Part shown: positions 23,532 through 31,535 of the stretch, one piece after another | Position numbering within the stretch: the stretch's first letter is position 1 | Layout: each line of letters starts with the position of its first letter | Assembly: GCA_021163425.1 (NCBI GenBank) | Contig: JAGGWS010000018.1 | Location: 1 to 50,344, forward strand | Direction: 5' to 3' | Origin: Candidatus Omnitrophota bacterium | Lineage (GTDB): Bacteria > Omnitrophota > Gorgyraeia > Duberdicusellales > Duberdicusellaceae | Length of the DNA stretch: 50,344 nt | The notes under the pieces: model-generated | Told to the model about the DNA's origin: nothing | The model's database searches: none | The model's input: only the letters and a program-made list of their open reading frames with translations | Program-made: the position numbers and the translations under genes

Positions 23532-25049
23532 ATGAAAAGGAGATTGATATTAATTTTAGGGATATTTATTTTGTTTCTGTTTCCCCTTTTAAAGAAGGCT
23601 GAAAGTTCAGATAATATTTATGGAGATTATTTGATTTCAGTATCTAAGAAAAAAATTTCTATGGATTTAGAGGGAGCAAGTTTAGTAGATGTATTAAAAA
23701 TACTTTCTCAGGAGACAGGGTTAAACTTTGTCTCTTCAGAAGTAGTGAAAGATAGAAAACTTACTCTTTATTTAGAAAAAGTCCCCTTAAAAGAAGCAAT
23801 GGATGTTATTTTTAAAGCTAACAATTTAACTTGTGAGTTTTACCCTGAGAGTAATATATTCATTGTTAAGGAGATGGGTAAACCTACAATTGAACTGAAG
23901 ACCAAAGTTTACCAGTTAAAGTATATTCAGCTTAAGAGTTCCCGGATGTATAAGGAGATTGATTCAGCTATGGAAAGAGAGGAGGAGACAACAGGAGGAG
24001 GGTCAGAGGATACCTCTGAAACTTCTGAAGAAGAAGGAATCTTAGAGGCAGTAAAGAAAGTTCTTTCTGAATATGGAAGAGTTACTGGAGAAGCCCTTAC
24101 CAATTCTTTAATAGTAACTGATGTTCCTTCTCAGTTTCCTGTTATTGATAAGCTTATAGAATCTTTAGATGTTCCTCTCCCCCAGGTCTTAATAGAGGTG
24201 GAAATATTGGATGTTGCCAAGAATCTTGTAGATAGAGTGGGGATTAAGTTTGAAAATGGGTTATATGCCAGTTTCAGCGGAGGTTCAAGAACTACCTCTT
24301 TCCCTTTTCTTTCTAATTCTACTCCCAGCACCAGAAAAAGTGCTGGTTATGTAACTTCTAGTGAAGAGTATCTTTTTCCCAAGTCTGCTGTAAAATTAGG
24401 GATTTTGGACCTTACCAGTTTTAACGCCCTTTTGGAGTTCTATTCTAAGGACCAGCGGACAAAATATTTAGGCCGGCCCAAGATTCTTACTTTATCTGGG
24501 CAAACTGCTGAGATAAAACTTTCTACTGATGAGGCAGTAAGTGTTCAGAGGACAGAAGACCCTGATACCGGTGAAGTTACCTATGAGATAGAGAGGGCAG
24601 AAATCGGAACTGTCTTGAGAGTCACCCCCCAGGTGAATCCTCAAACCCGGGAAATTACTATGCTTATTGAGCCCAGCACAGCTACAGCTGAGGAGAGTGG
24701 TTATACTCTGGAAGGGTTCGTAGTAAAGGACGTTCATAGGCGCCAGACTAAATCTGTGGTGAGATTGAAAGAGTCTCAGACTTTAATGATTGGAGGTTTA
24801 TTGAGAAATGAGGAGACTACTATTAAACATAAAGTCCCTCTCTTAGGAGATATCCCTTTATTAGGTGCTCTCTTCAGACATAAGAATAAGGATTCTACCG
24901 AAAGAGAGCTTTTAGTCTTTCTTACTCCCCATATTGTTTCTGATAGTAAGTCTTTTATGCCTACTAAGAGTCTATTTAGAGAAGGCAGAGAACAAACTAA
25001 TAGCTTGAGACTTTCAGCGATAGAGGAAGCTTTAGCTAAGTTTGAGTAA
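23532..25049 (+). CDS. pilQ: type IV pilus secretin PilQ/GspD
   Basis: Outer-membrane secretin forming the channel for the pilus. The track start (TTG 23502) is replaced by ATG 23532, which follows aaggaggg and gives a clean signal peptide (MKRRLILILGIFILFLFPLL). An STN/N0-type domain (ISMDLEGASLVDVLKILSQETGLNF, about 40-110) precedes N1-like sequence with ALTNSLIVTDVP, a low-complexity acidic loop, and the C-terminal secretin domain with VPLLGDIPLLGALFRHK. It has 505 residues. No AMIN domain is seen, so it is shorter than classical PilQ. A PilP partner lies directly upstream. Confidence 0.92.
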   Translation: MKRRLILILGIFILFLFPLLKKAESSDNIYGDYLISVSKKKISMDLEGASLVDVLKILSQETGLNFVSSEVVKDRKLTLYLEKVPLKEAMDVIFKANNLTCEFYPESNIFIVKEMGKPTIELKTKVYQLKYIQLKSSRMYKEIDSAMEREEETTGGGSEDTSETSEEEGILEAVKKVLSEYGRVTGEALTNSLIVTDVPSQFPVIDKLIESLDVPLPQVLIEVEILDVAKNLVDRVGIKFENGLYASFSGGSRTTSFPFLSNSTPSTRKSAGYVTSSEEYLFPKSAVKLGILDLTSFNALLEFYSKDQRTKYLGRPKILTLSGQTAEIKLSTDEAVSVQRTEDPDTGEVTYEIERAEIGTVLRVTPQVNPQTREITMLIEPSTATAEESGYTLEGFVVKDVHRRQTKSVVRLKESQTLMIGGLLRNEETTIKHKVPLLGDIPLLGALFRHKNKDSTERELLVFLTPHIVSDSKSFMPTKSLFREGREQTNSLRLSAIEEALAKFE

Positions 25050-25121
25050 TTTCCCTCTAGAAAAATTTCTATATTTATGTTATATCTTTTAGGGAGAGTC
25101 AATTAACTTGAGAAAGAACTT

Positions 25122-26819
25122 ATGCGTTATAAGAAAATAGGAGAGATTTTAATCTCCGAAGGCGTAATCTCACCTTCTCAATTAGAAGAAACTGTAAATA
25201 TTCAAAAAAGAGAAGGAGGAAAGTTAGGCGAGATTCTCATAAGATTGAATTATCTTTCTGAAGAACAATTGGTAATAGCTCTGGGTAAACAATTGGGTAT
25301 ACCCTATGTAACTTCTTCAGAGATATTAAAGCCTCAGACAGAGCAAAATTTAGAGGAACTTATCCCTTATGACTTCGCTATTAAAAATATCTGTGTGCCT
25401 CTTTCCCGGACAGTTTCTTCTTTAACTGTAGCTATGTTTGACCCTACTGACTTAATTCTCTTAGATAATTTAAGGAAGATGGCCGGTTGTGATATAAACC
25501 CTGTAATAGCTCCCCGGACAGTTATTCTTAAAACAATTGAGGATTTTTATGGAAAGTCAAAAATACTTCAAGACGCTATAAAAGAAACTTATAAGACTGA
25601 AACTTCAGCAGAAGTTGAGGTGAAGGGGGTGGGAGAAGAGTTAAGTTTAGATAAATTAGTGGCTAAGGCTGAAGAAGCTCCGGTAATTAAGTTAGTTGAT
25701 TTAATAATAAGACAGGCGATAGAAGAGAATGCTTCTGACATTCATATTGAACCTCAAAGAGATAAGTTAGTTTTAAGATACAGGATTGACGGAGTATTAT
25801 ATGAGGTTCCTTCTCCCTCTCCGTCTTTACATTTAGCTTTAGTCTCCCGAATAAAAATTCTTTCCCGAATGGATATTGCTGAAAAGCGCCTTCCTCAGGA
25901 TGGAGGTTTTATGGTAAAAATTGGAGAGAGGTTAATTGACCTCAGGGTTTCTACTGTGCCTACAATCTACGGAGAAAAAGTAGTCTTAAGAATATTGGAT
26001 AAGAGCAGAATTCCTTTAGATTTAGCTCAATTAGGATTCCTGCCCCAGGAATTAGAAATGATAAAAAAAGGATTGGCTTCTCCTTATGGCTTAGTTCTTC
26101 TTACCGGGCCTACTGGTTCAGGGAAAAGCACAACTTTATATGCAGCTTTAAATCATCTCAAAACTCCTAAGAAAAATATTATGACTATAGAAGACCCTGT
26201 AGAATACCGTTTAGAGGGCATAAATCAGGTTCAGGTAAAGCCAGACATTGGCTTAACCTTTGCTCAAGCTTTAAGGAGTTTTCTCCGACAGGACCCTGAC
26301 ATAATCCTGGTAGGAGAAGTAAGGGATTTAGAAACTGCTGAAATCTGTATGCGAGCTTCTTTAACCGGACACTTAGTTTTATCTACTCTCCATACCAACG
26401 ATGCAGCCTCAGCTATAGTAAGATTGGTAGATATTGGTATTCCTAATTATTTAGTAGCATCTTCGTTGAGATTAATTATTGCCCAGAGGCTGGTGAGGAA
26501 ACTCTGTTCTTCTTGTAAGGAAGCTTGCGAGCCAAAAGTTAGAGAATTGTCGGGGATAAAGATAAATTCTGAGGTTGTTTTTCAAGCTAAAGGCTGTAAG
26601 AGCTGTAACTTTATTGGATATAAAGGGAGGTCTTTAATAGCTGAAATAATTCTGGTAGATGAGCAGATAAAGGAGTTAATCTATAACAAAGCTTCCTTTT
26701 CTGAGATATTTGCAGTGGCTAAAACTAAAGGGACTCTTTCTTTATTAGAGAGCGGGGTTAAAAAAGTAGAGGAAGGCATAACTTCTATGGAAGAAGTTTT
26801 ATCAGCTGCTTTTAAATAG
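25122..26819 (+). CDS. pilB: type IV pilus assembly ATPase PilB/GspE
   Basis: Cytoplasmic hexameric ATPase driving pilus extension. Of 565 residues, the first 150 form the T2SSE N-terminal domain (GEILISEGVISPSQLEETVNIQ). The motor has Walker A GPTGSGKST (about 329), the Asp-box segment MTIEDPVEYRLEGINQVQV, Walker B DPDIILVGEVRD and the His box TLHTNDAA. The tetracysteine zinc motif CSSC...CKSC (about 461-494) is characteristic of PilB/GspE and absent from PilT. It begins 72 bp after pilQ. No retraction ATPase PilT is present in this window. Confidence 0.95.
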   Translation: MRYKKIGEILISEGVISPSQLEETVNIQKREGGKLGEILIRLNYLSEEQLVIALGKQLGIPYVTSSEILKPQTEQNLEELIPYDFAIKNICVPLSRTVSSLTVAMFDPTDLILLDNLRKMAGCDINPVIAPRTVILKTIEDFYGKSKILQDAIKETYKTETSAEVEVKGVGEELSLDKLVAKAEEAPVIKLVDLIIRQAIEENASDIHIEPQRDKLVLRYRIDGVLYEVPSPSPSLHLALVSRIKILSRMDIAEKRLPQDGGFMVKIGERLIDLRVSTVPTIYGEKVVLRILDKSRIPLDLAQLGFLPQELEMIKKGLASPYGLVLLTGPTGSGKSTTLYAALNHLKTPKKNIMTIEDPVEYRLEGINQVQVKPDIGLTFAQALRSFLRQDPDIILVGEVRDLETAEICMRASLTGHLVLSTLHTNDAASAIVRLVDIGIPNYLVASSLRLIIAQRLVRKLCSSCKEACEPKVRELSGIKINSEVVFQAKGCKSCNFIGYKGRSLIAEIILVDEQIKELIYNKASFSEIFAVAKTKGTLSLLESGVKKVEEGITSMEEVLSAAFK

Positions 26820-26837
26820 TTAAGACTAAAATAGATT

Positions 26838-28061
26838 ATGGAAAATTTCTTTTACCTGGCTAAAGACAAAAATTCTAAAACCAGCCGGGGTCAAATTGAA
26901 GCTTCTTCCCGGGAGGAGGCAATAAGACTCCTTCAGGCTCAAGGCTTGTATATAATAGCTCTAAAGAAGATAGAAAAAGCTCAGGAAAGAGAAAAATATC
27001 TTTCTGCTCAACGCTTCTCCCATTCTCGAGTTAAACTGGAGGATTTAGTTTTATTTACCCGGCAATTAGCCACGCTTTTGGCTTCCGGTGTGCCTCTTTT
27101 GAGAAGTTTGGAGACAGTTTCTTCTCAGTGTGCGAGCAGAAAATTATCTAAAGTTCTTTTAAATATGGTTGAAGATATAAGGAAAGGGCTTTCTTTAACT
27201 GAATCGATAGGTAAATACCCGGCTATTTTTTCTTCTCTGTGGATAGGACTTGTGGAGACTGGCGAAGCTTCAGGAAATCTTTCTCAGGTTTTAGATAAGT
27301 TAGCTCAGTATTTAGAATTAAGACAGGAATTCTTGAGGAAGCTAATCTCAGCTATTATTTACCCTCTAATACTTTTAGGAGCCAGTGGCGGGGCCTTGCT
27401 TTTCTTTTCTTTAGTAATTCTGCCTAAATTTAAAGAGATATTTTCTCAGTTTGAGGTTAAACTCCCCTTTTTGACTCAGCTGATATTTGATATAGTAACC
27501 TTTGTCCGGACTAATTTTTTCTGGATTTTAGGGATGCTCGCAATTTTGGGGATTTGCCTGCGCCTTTTTGTTAAATCCTCAGGAGGCAGAGAATTTTTAG
27601 ATAGATTAAAACTTAAACTCCCTCTTCTAAAAGACTTTTTTTATACCTATTTCCTGGAGAGATTCACCTCAACCGCTTATATTCTTTTTGAGAGCGGAGT
27701 CCCGGTGGTTTATGCCCTGGATGTAATTCAGAGAAGTATCGGTAATATAGTTTTTGAAGAGACACTGGAAAGGATAAAAAAAGAGGTAAAAGGGGGTAGT
27801 TCTTTATCTTCAGAATTAGCTAAGGCTGGATTTTTCCCTCCGATGGTGGTGGAGATGACTACAGTAGGAGAGGAAGTGGGTAATTTTCCTGAGATGTTCT
27901 CTCGATTAGCCAGTCATTACCAGACCGCCCTTACTACTAAAGTTGAGCGTTTCACCAGTTTTTTTGAACCAGCGATGATTTTGTTTATGGGGGCAGCTAT
28001 CGGGATAATAGTGGTTTCTTTATTTTTGCCTTTGTTTCAGTTAGCTTCAGCAGTGAAATAA
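26838..28061 (+). CDS. pilC: type IV pilus inner-membrane platform protein PilC/GspF
   Basis: Polytopic inner-membrane platform that interacts with PilB. It has 407 residues with two repeated T2SSF domains: the first around LVLFTRQLATLLASGVPLLRSL, the second around FTSTAYILFESGVPVVYALDVIQ. Three membrane helices are visible (LISAIIYPLILLGASGGALLFF, FWILGMLAILGICLRLFV and the C-terminal MILFMGAAIGIIVVSLFLPLF). It starts 18 bp after pilB. The pilin promoter follows at once. Confidence 0.95.
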   Translation: MENFFYLAKDKNSKTSRGQIEASSREEAIRLLQAQGLYIIALKKIEKAQEREKYLSAQRFSHSRVKLEDLVLFTRQLATLLASGVPLLRSLETVSSQCASRKLSKVLLNMVEDIRKGLSLTESIGKYPAIFSSLWIGLVETGEASGNLSQVLDKLAQYLELRQEFLRKLISAIIYPLILLGASGGALLFFSLVILPKFKEIFSQFEVKLPFLTQLIFDIVTFVRTNFFWILGMLAILGICLRLFVKSSGGREFLDRLKLKLPLLKDFFYTYFLERFTSTAYILFESGVPVVYALDVIQRSIGNIVFEETLERIKKEVKGGSSLSSELAKAGFFPPMVVEMTTVGEEVGNFPEMFSRLASHYQTALTTKVERFTSFFEPAMILFMGAAIGIIVVSLFLPLFQLASAVK

Positions 28062-28062
28062 C

Positions 28063-28091
28063 TTGACTCTGGAAGGTTTTTATTATATACT
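28063..28091 (+). promoter_or_regulatory. predicted promoter for the major prepilin
   Basis: TTGACT (28063-28068), 17-bp spacer, TATACT (28086-28091), starting immediately after the pilC stop. A separate strong promoter fits the need for abundant major pilin. Confidence 0.75.
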
Positions 28092-28172
28092 TTAGTAAGA
28101 TTTGAAGAGTCTACAGGAGATAATCCCCGGGGGTGGTGATAGATTGGTTTTAAGCAGGAAAGGAGGTTGAAG

Positions 28173-28580
28173 ATGAGGAAAGGCTTTACGCTTCTAGAAC
28201 TTATAACCGTGGTGGTTATTATTGGTATCTTAGCTATGATTGCTGTTCCTCAGTTTTTTAAGGTAGCTGAGAGAGGAAGGGCAGCCGAAGCAATTAATCT
28301 TTTAGGTAGTCTTCGTTCAGCTCAGTTAAGATATTATGCCGAGCATGCTAGAACTACCAATAGTATTAACGATTTAGATATTGAGTGTGGGACTCCCCGT
28401 TTTTTTTCAATGACGCTTCTTGGTTCGGCAACTCCTGGTGTGAATACCAATGTTGCTTATGCTAGAAGAAATAATGTAAGTAATCCTGGTTACGGGAATT
28501 ATCGGTTGTATATTCAATTTGATGGAGATATTACCTGCTTAGGTGGTAGCAGGAATATATGCAGAGTGTTAGGCTACTAG
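28173..28580 (+). CDS. pilA: type IV prepilin, probable major pilin
   Basis: A 135-residue prepilin with a short basic leader, cleavage after Gly in MRKG|FTLLELI, Glu5, and the hydrophobic helix TVVVIIGILAMIAVP. The globular part contains three Cys (ECGTP, TCLGG, NICRV), so at most one disulfide loop is expected near the C-terminus. The track's TTG 28167 is rejected; ATG 28173 follows aaaggaggttgaag. It has its own promoter, which is why I call it the major subunit; this is inference. It could also be a GspG-type major pseudopilin if the machine is secretory. Confidence 0.88.
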   Translation: MRKGFTLLELITVVVIIGILAMIAVPQFFKVAERGRAAEAINLLGSLRSAQLRYYAEHARTTNSINDLDIECGTPRFFSMTLLGSATPGVNTNVAYARRNNVSNPGYGNYRLYIQFDGDITCLGGSRNICRVLGY

Positions 28581-28632
28581 TTGTATAGTAATAAGGGTAT
28601 CTCTTTTAAAAGGAGGGTTAGTTTCTTAAAGA

Positions 28633-29037
28633 ATGAGGGGAGGGTTTACTTTAGCTGAGGTTATTATTGTAGTAGTAATCATAGGAATTTTGGCTACCTT
28701 AGCTGTGCCCAACTATATTAAGGCTGTGGAAAGAACCCGGAATAAGGAAGCAATTTCTATGCTTAAACTTATCCAGCAGGCTGAGAAGATGTATCGCCTG
28801 GAAAATAATGGCTATGTAGCCTGTAATAGTAATGCTAACTGTAATAATAAACTGAAGTTAAATCTTCCTTCTGGAGGGAATTGGGATTATAAGGTAACAA
28901 ATGTTGATAATAATTCGAAGCCTCCTAAGTTTACAGCCAAAGCCCTAAGGAACGGTTTAGATAAGAGGACCTGGTCTATTGACCAGGATGATAAGGAGCC
29001 AATATGTTCTCCTAAACAGTCTAAGTATTGTGAGTGA
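28633..29037 (+). CDS. type IV prepilin / pseudopilin
   Basis: A 134-residue prepilin with a very short leader, MRGG|FTLAEVIIVVVIIGILATLAVPNY, containing Gly at the cleavage site and Glu5. The YIKAVERTRNKEAISMLKLIQQAEKMYRLENNGYV segment matches GspG-type (pseudo)pilins. The globular part is rich in Asn and Lys with a Cys pair near CNSNANC and another pair at the C-terminus. A ribosome-site-like aaaggagggtt lies 16 bp upstream, somewhat far from ATG. It probably shares the transcript of the preceding pilin gene. Confidence 0.88.
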   Translation: MRGGFTLAEVIIVVVIIGILATLAVPNYIKAVERTRNKEAISMLKLIQQAEKMYRLENNGYVACNSNANCNNKLKLNLPSGGNWDYKVTNVDNNSKPPKFTAKALRNGLDKRTWSIDQDDKEPICSPKQSKYCE

Positions 29038-29096
29038 TTCTTTCTCTTTTTATATAGAGCTTTTTTCAGATTTTTTAACTGTGGCTAATCGTTGAG

Positions 29097-29444
29097 ATGG
29101 CTAAAAAATCTTTAACCTTTTTAGAAATCTTGGTTTCCGCTCTTCTGGTGGCTATAGCTCTGGCAGGAATCTTGGCCAGTTTTGTTTCAGTAAGGAAAGC
29201 TGTGTTAAGAGGTGATAAGAGACTGGCTGCTTTCAATATAGCCAGAGGAATTTTAGAAGGTTTGTATAAAGAGATAAGGGAGGATACCTGGAATACCGGA
29301 AGGTTGAGTGATGGCCATACTGAGAGTGGAAAGATTTCACTTCCTCCGGAAAATATTACCTACAAGTGGGGTTATAGAGTTAATTCTCGAAAATCTCACG
29401 ATTACCGGCGGGTAGAAGTTTGGGTCAGGTTTCCTCAAGATTAG
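29097..29444 (+). CDS. minor pseudopilin, PilV/GspI-like
   Basis: A 115-residue protein with a pilin N-terminus MAKKS|LTFLEILVSALLVAIALAGILASF and the helix RLAAFNIARGILEGLYKEIR, as in PilV/GspI minor pilins. Glu5 is present, but the residue before the presumed cleavage site is Ser rather than Gly. The globular domain is short and ends VRRVEVWVRF-like (YRRVEVWVRFPQD), a common last strand of GspI-type proteins. It is followed eight bases later by the next minor pilin. Confidence 0.82.
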   Translation: MAKKSLTFLEILVSALLVAIALAGILASFVSVRKAVLRGDKRLAAFNIARGILEGLYKEIREDTWNTGRLSDGHTESGKISLPPENITYKWGYRVNSRKSHDYRRVEVWVRFPQD

Positions 29445-29452
29445 TCTGAGTT

Positions 29453-30019
29453 ATGAATAAAAGAACAATTACTCTAATTGAGCTTATTTTAGCTATAGTT
29501 TTATTAGGAGTAATTATTCTCTCAGCTACAGCTATAGATGTAGCTTCCCGCTATTTTTTTAAGTCCTCAGATACTAAAGTTCAGGTTTTAAACGAAGTAA
29601 GTTTTATCTTAGAGCATATTCAGAAAAATGCTTCTCAGGCTACTGGCTGGATTGATGATCCAGGATTTAAATTGCTTTCTTCAACCCAATTATTAATCCG
29701 TCAGGATGCAAATAACCCTCCTACTCCTGGAGATTTTACTGATGATACCTGGATAGAATATCGACGACAAGGAAATAATTTCCGGTTCAGCCCTGATGGT
29801 GGAACAAACTGGGAAACTTTGTCTTCACGGATAGTGGATAATCCCGATATAGATGGAGATGGCTTTCCTGAGCCTGTGTTTTCTCTCAGCCCTTCAGGAA
29901 CTGAGGTTATTGTAACTCTTACTGCCCGTTATGACCCTTCAGCTTCTCTTGACTCCAAGACCAATCCTGAAGTTAGTCTCCAGACTCGCTTATTTTTAGG
30001 AGAACACTCCTTTAATTAA
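29453..30019 (+). CDS. minor pseudopilin, PilW/GspJ-like
   Basis: A 188-residue protein starting MNKRT|ITLIELILAIVLLGVIILSATAI, a pilin helix with Glu5, followed by a beta-rich globular part containing RYFFKSSDTKVQVLNEVSFILEHI and a calcium-loop-like DNPDIDGDGFPEPVF. This fits PilW/GspJ minor (pseudo)pilins. The residue before the presumed cleavage site is Thr, which is unusual for prepilin peptidase substrates. It ends the prepilin series; prepilin peptidase PilD is not in this window. Confidence 0.78.
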   Translation: MNKRTITLIELILAIVLLGVIILSATAIDVASRYFFKSSDTKVQVLNEVSFILEHIQKNASQATGWIDDPGFKLLSSTQLLIRQDANNPPTPGDFTDDTWIEYRRQGNNFRFSPDGGTNWETLSSRIVDNPDIDGDGFPEPVFSLSPSGTEVIVTLTARYDPSASLDSKTNPEVSLQTRLFLGEHSFN

Positions 30020-30050
30020 TCCTGAGGTAAACTACCTTCGGTTTCGTAGA

Positions 30051-30074
30051 ACGTGTAAATGTAAAAACGTAACA
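30051..30074 (+). repeat. short copy of the 8-bp ACGT-type tandem repeat
   Basis: ACGTGTAA, ATGTAAAA, ACGTAACA: three 8-bp units in the same register as the seven-unit array at 553-608, again just downstream of a pilin-like gene. A small GAGGTA/TACCTT stem (about 30023-30037) lies just upstream. Confidence 0.6.
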
Positions 30075-30095
30075 CATACTTCAGAAACAATTTTA

Positions 30096-30123
30096 TTGAT
30101 TTAGTTTAGAGTTATGTTAGAAT
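30096..30123 (+). promoter_or_regulatory. predicted promoter of glnA
   Basis: TTGATT (30096-30101), 16-bp spacer, TAGAAT (30118-30123) with TG two bases before it. It is followed by a strong aaaaaggaggag ribosome site for the GTG start. Confidence 0.55.
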
Positions 30124-30151
30124 AAAAAAAAGTTAAAAAGGAGGAGAAGAA

Positions 30152-31486
30152 GTGGTTAATAACAATTTAACTAAAAAGGATATTTTAAAGCTCGCTAAAG
30201 AGCGGGATGTAAAATTTATAAGACTGTGGTTCTCCGATATTACCGGCCAGATGAAGGGATTTGCTATTACTAAAGAAGAGTTGGAAGGGGCTTTAGAAGA
30301 CGGGATGGGTTTTGATGGTTCTTCAATTAAAGGTTTTGCCCGGATTGATGAATCAGATACGATTGCTATGCCTGATATTTCAACTTTTACTATTCTTCCT
30401 TACCGACCAAAAGAAAAAGCAGTGGCTGGGATGCTCTGTGATATTTTAAACCCTGATAGAACCCCCTACCAGGGAGATTCTCGCTATATTCTTAAAAAGG
30501 CATTAGAGAAAGCTAAATCTAAGGGTTTTGATTTTTATATTGGTCCAGAATTAGAATTTTTCATCTTCAAAGATGAAAAGTCAACTCAGATTTTAGATGA
30601 AGGAGGCTACTTTGACATTACTACTTTAGATGCAGGAAATGAAGTGCGTAGAGAGATAATTTTAACTTTAGAAAAAATGGGTATTGGCGTTGAATACTCT
30701 CACCATGAGGTAGCTCCTTCTCAGCATGAGATAGATTTACGCTATACCGAGGCTTTAGCTATGGCTGATATTGTAATGGTTTATAGAATGGTAGTAAAAG
30801 AAATTGCTCAGAAACACGGACTGTATGCTACCTTTATGCCTAAGCCTATTTATGGAGTAAATGGTTCAGGTATGCATACTCACCAATCTTTATTTAAGGG
30901 TGGAGATAATGCTTTTTTTGACCCTAAGGATAAATACTATTTATCTAAAGAGGCTAAAGCTTATATTGCTGGGATATTAAAGCATGCTCGGGAAATTACC
31001 TTTATTTGCAATCAGTGGGTGAATTCTTATAAGCGACTTGTACCTGGTTATGAAGCACCGGTATATATTTGCTGGGCTCAGCGTAATAGGTCTGCTTTGG
31101 TGAGAGTTCCCATGTATAAACTGGGTAAAGAAAAAGCTACCCGGATTGAGTTTCGTTCGCCAGACCCGGCTTGCAACCCTTACTTAGCTTTTGCCTGTAT
31201 GCTTTCTGCAGGATTAGAGGGAATAGAAAAAGATTATTCTTTGCCTTCTCCTTTAGAGAGAGATGTTTACCATTTAACTTACCAGGAGCAGAAAGATTTA
31301 GGAATAGAATGTCTGCCGGGAAGTTTAATTGAGGCTATTGAGGTAGCTGAACAAAGTAAACTCCTCAGAGATACTTTAGGTGAACACATCTTTAATAATC
31401 TAATTACCGCTAAAAAGATTGAGTGGGATGAATACAGAAAAAGAGTCCACCGGTACGAAATAAACACTTATCTCCCAATTTTATAA
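30152..31486 (+). CDS. glnA: glutamine synthetase, type I (alpha subgroup)
   Basis: Makes glutamine from glutamate, ammonia and ATP. It has 444 residues with GFDGSSIKGFARIDESD, ELEFFIF, EVAPSQHEIDLRY, NGSGMHTHQSLF and RIEFRSPDPACNPYLAFA, so both metal sites and the ammonia/glutamate sites look complete. The region corresponding to the adenylylation loop reads VYHLTYQEQKD, without the NLYDLP tyrosine, and the 25-residue insertion of the beta subgroup is absent, so regulation is probably by feedback as in GSI-alpha. GTG 30152 is chosen because of the perfectly placed aaaaaggaggag. NadE, PurF and PyrG downstream belong to families that use glutamine nitrogen. Confidence 0.97.
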   Translation: MVNNNLTKKDILKLAKERDVKFIRLWFSDITGQMKGFAITKEELEGALEDGMGFDGSSIKGFARIDESDTIAMPDISTFTILPYRPKEKAVAGMLCDILNPDRTPYQGDSRYILKKALEKAKSKGFDFYIGPELEFFIFKDEKSTQILDEGGYFDITTLDAGNEVRREIILTLEKMGIGVEYSHHEVAPSQHEIDLRYTEALAMADIVMVYRMVVKEIAQKHGLYATFMPKPIYGVNGSGMHTHQSLFKGGDNAFFDPKDKYYLSKEAKAYIAGILKHAREITFICNQWVNSYKRLVPGYEAPVYICWAQRNRSALVRVPMYKLGKEKATRIEFRSPDPACNPYLAFACMLSAGLEGIEKDYSLPSPLERDVYHLTYQEQKDLGIECLPGSLIEAIEVAEQSKLLRDTLGEHIFNNLITAKKIEWDEYRKRVHRYEINTYLPIL

Positions 31487-31535
31487 CTTAACCAGGATAA
31501 TCTTAGAAGATATAAGGTGAAAAACTATTGGGAGG

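Noticed and set aside
24776-25102. Antisense ORF of 108 residues inside pilQ
   Set aside because: Shadow of the secretin domain; no independent support.
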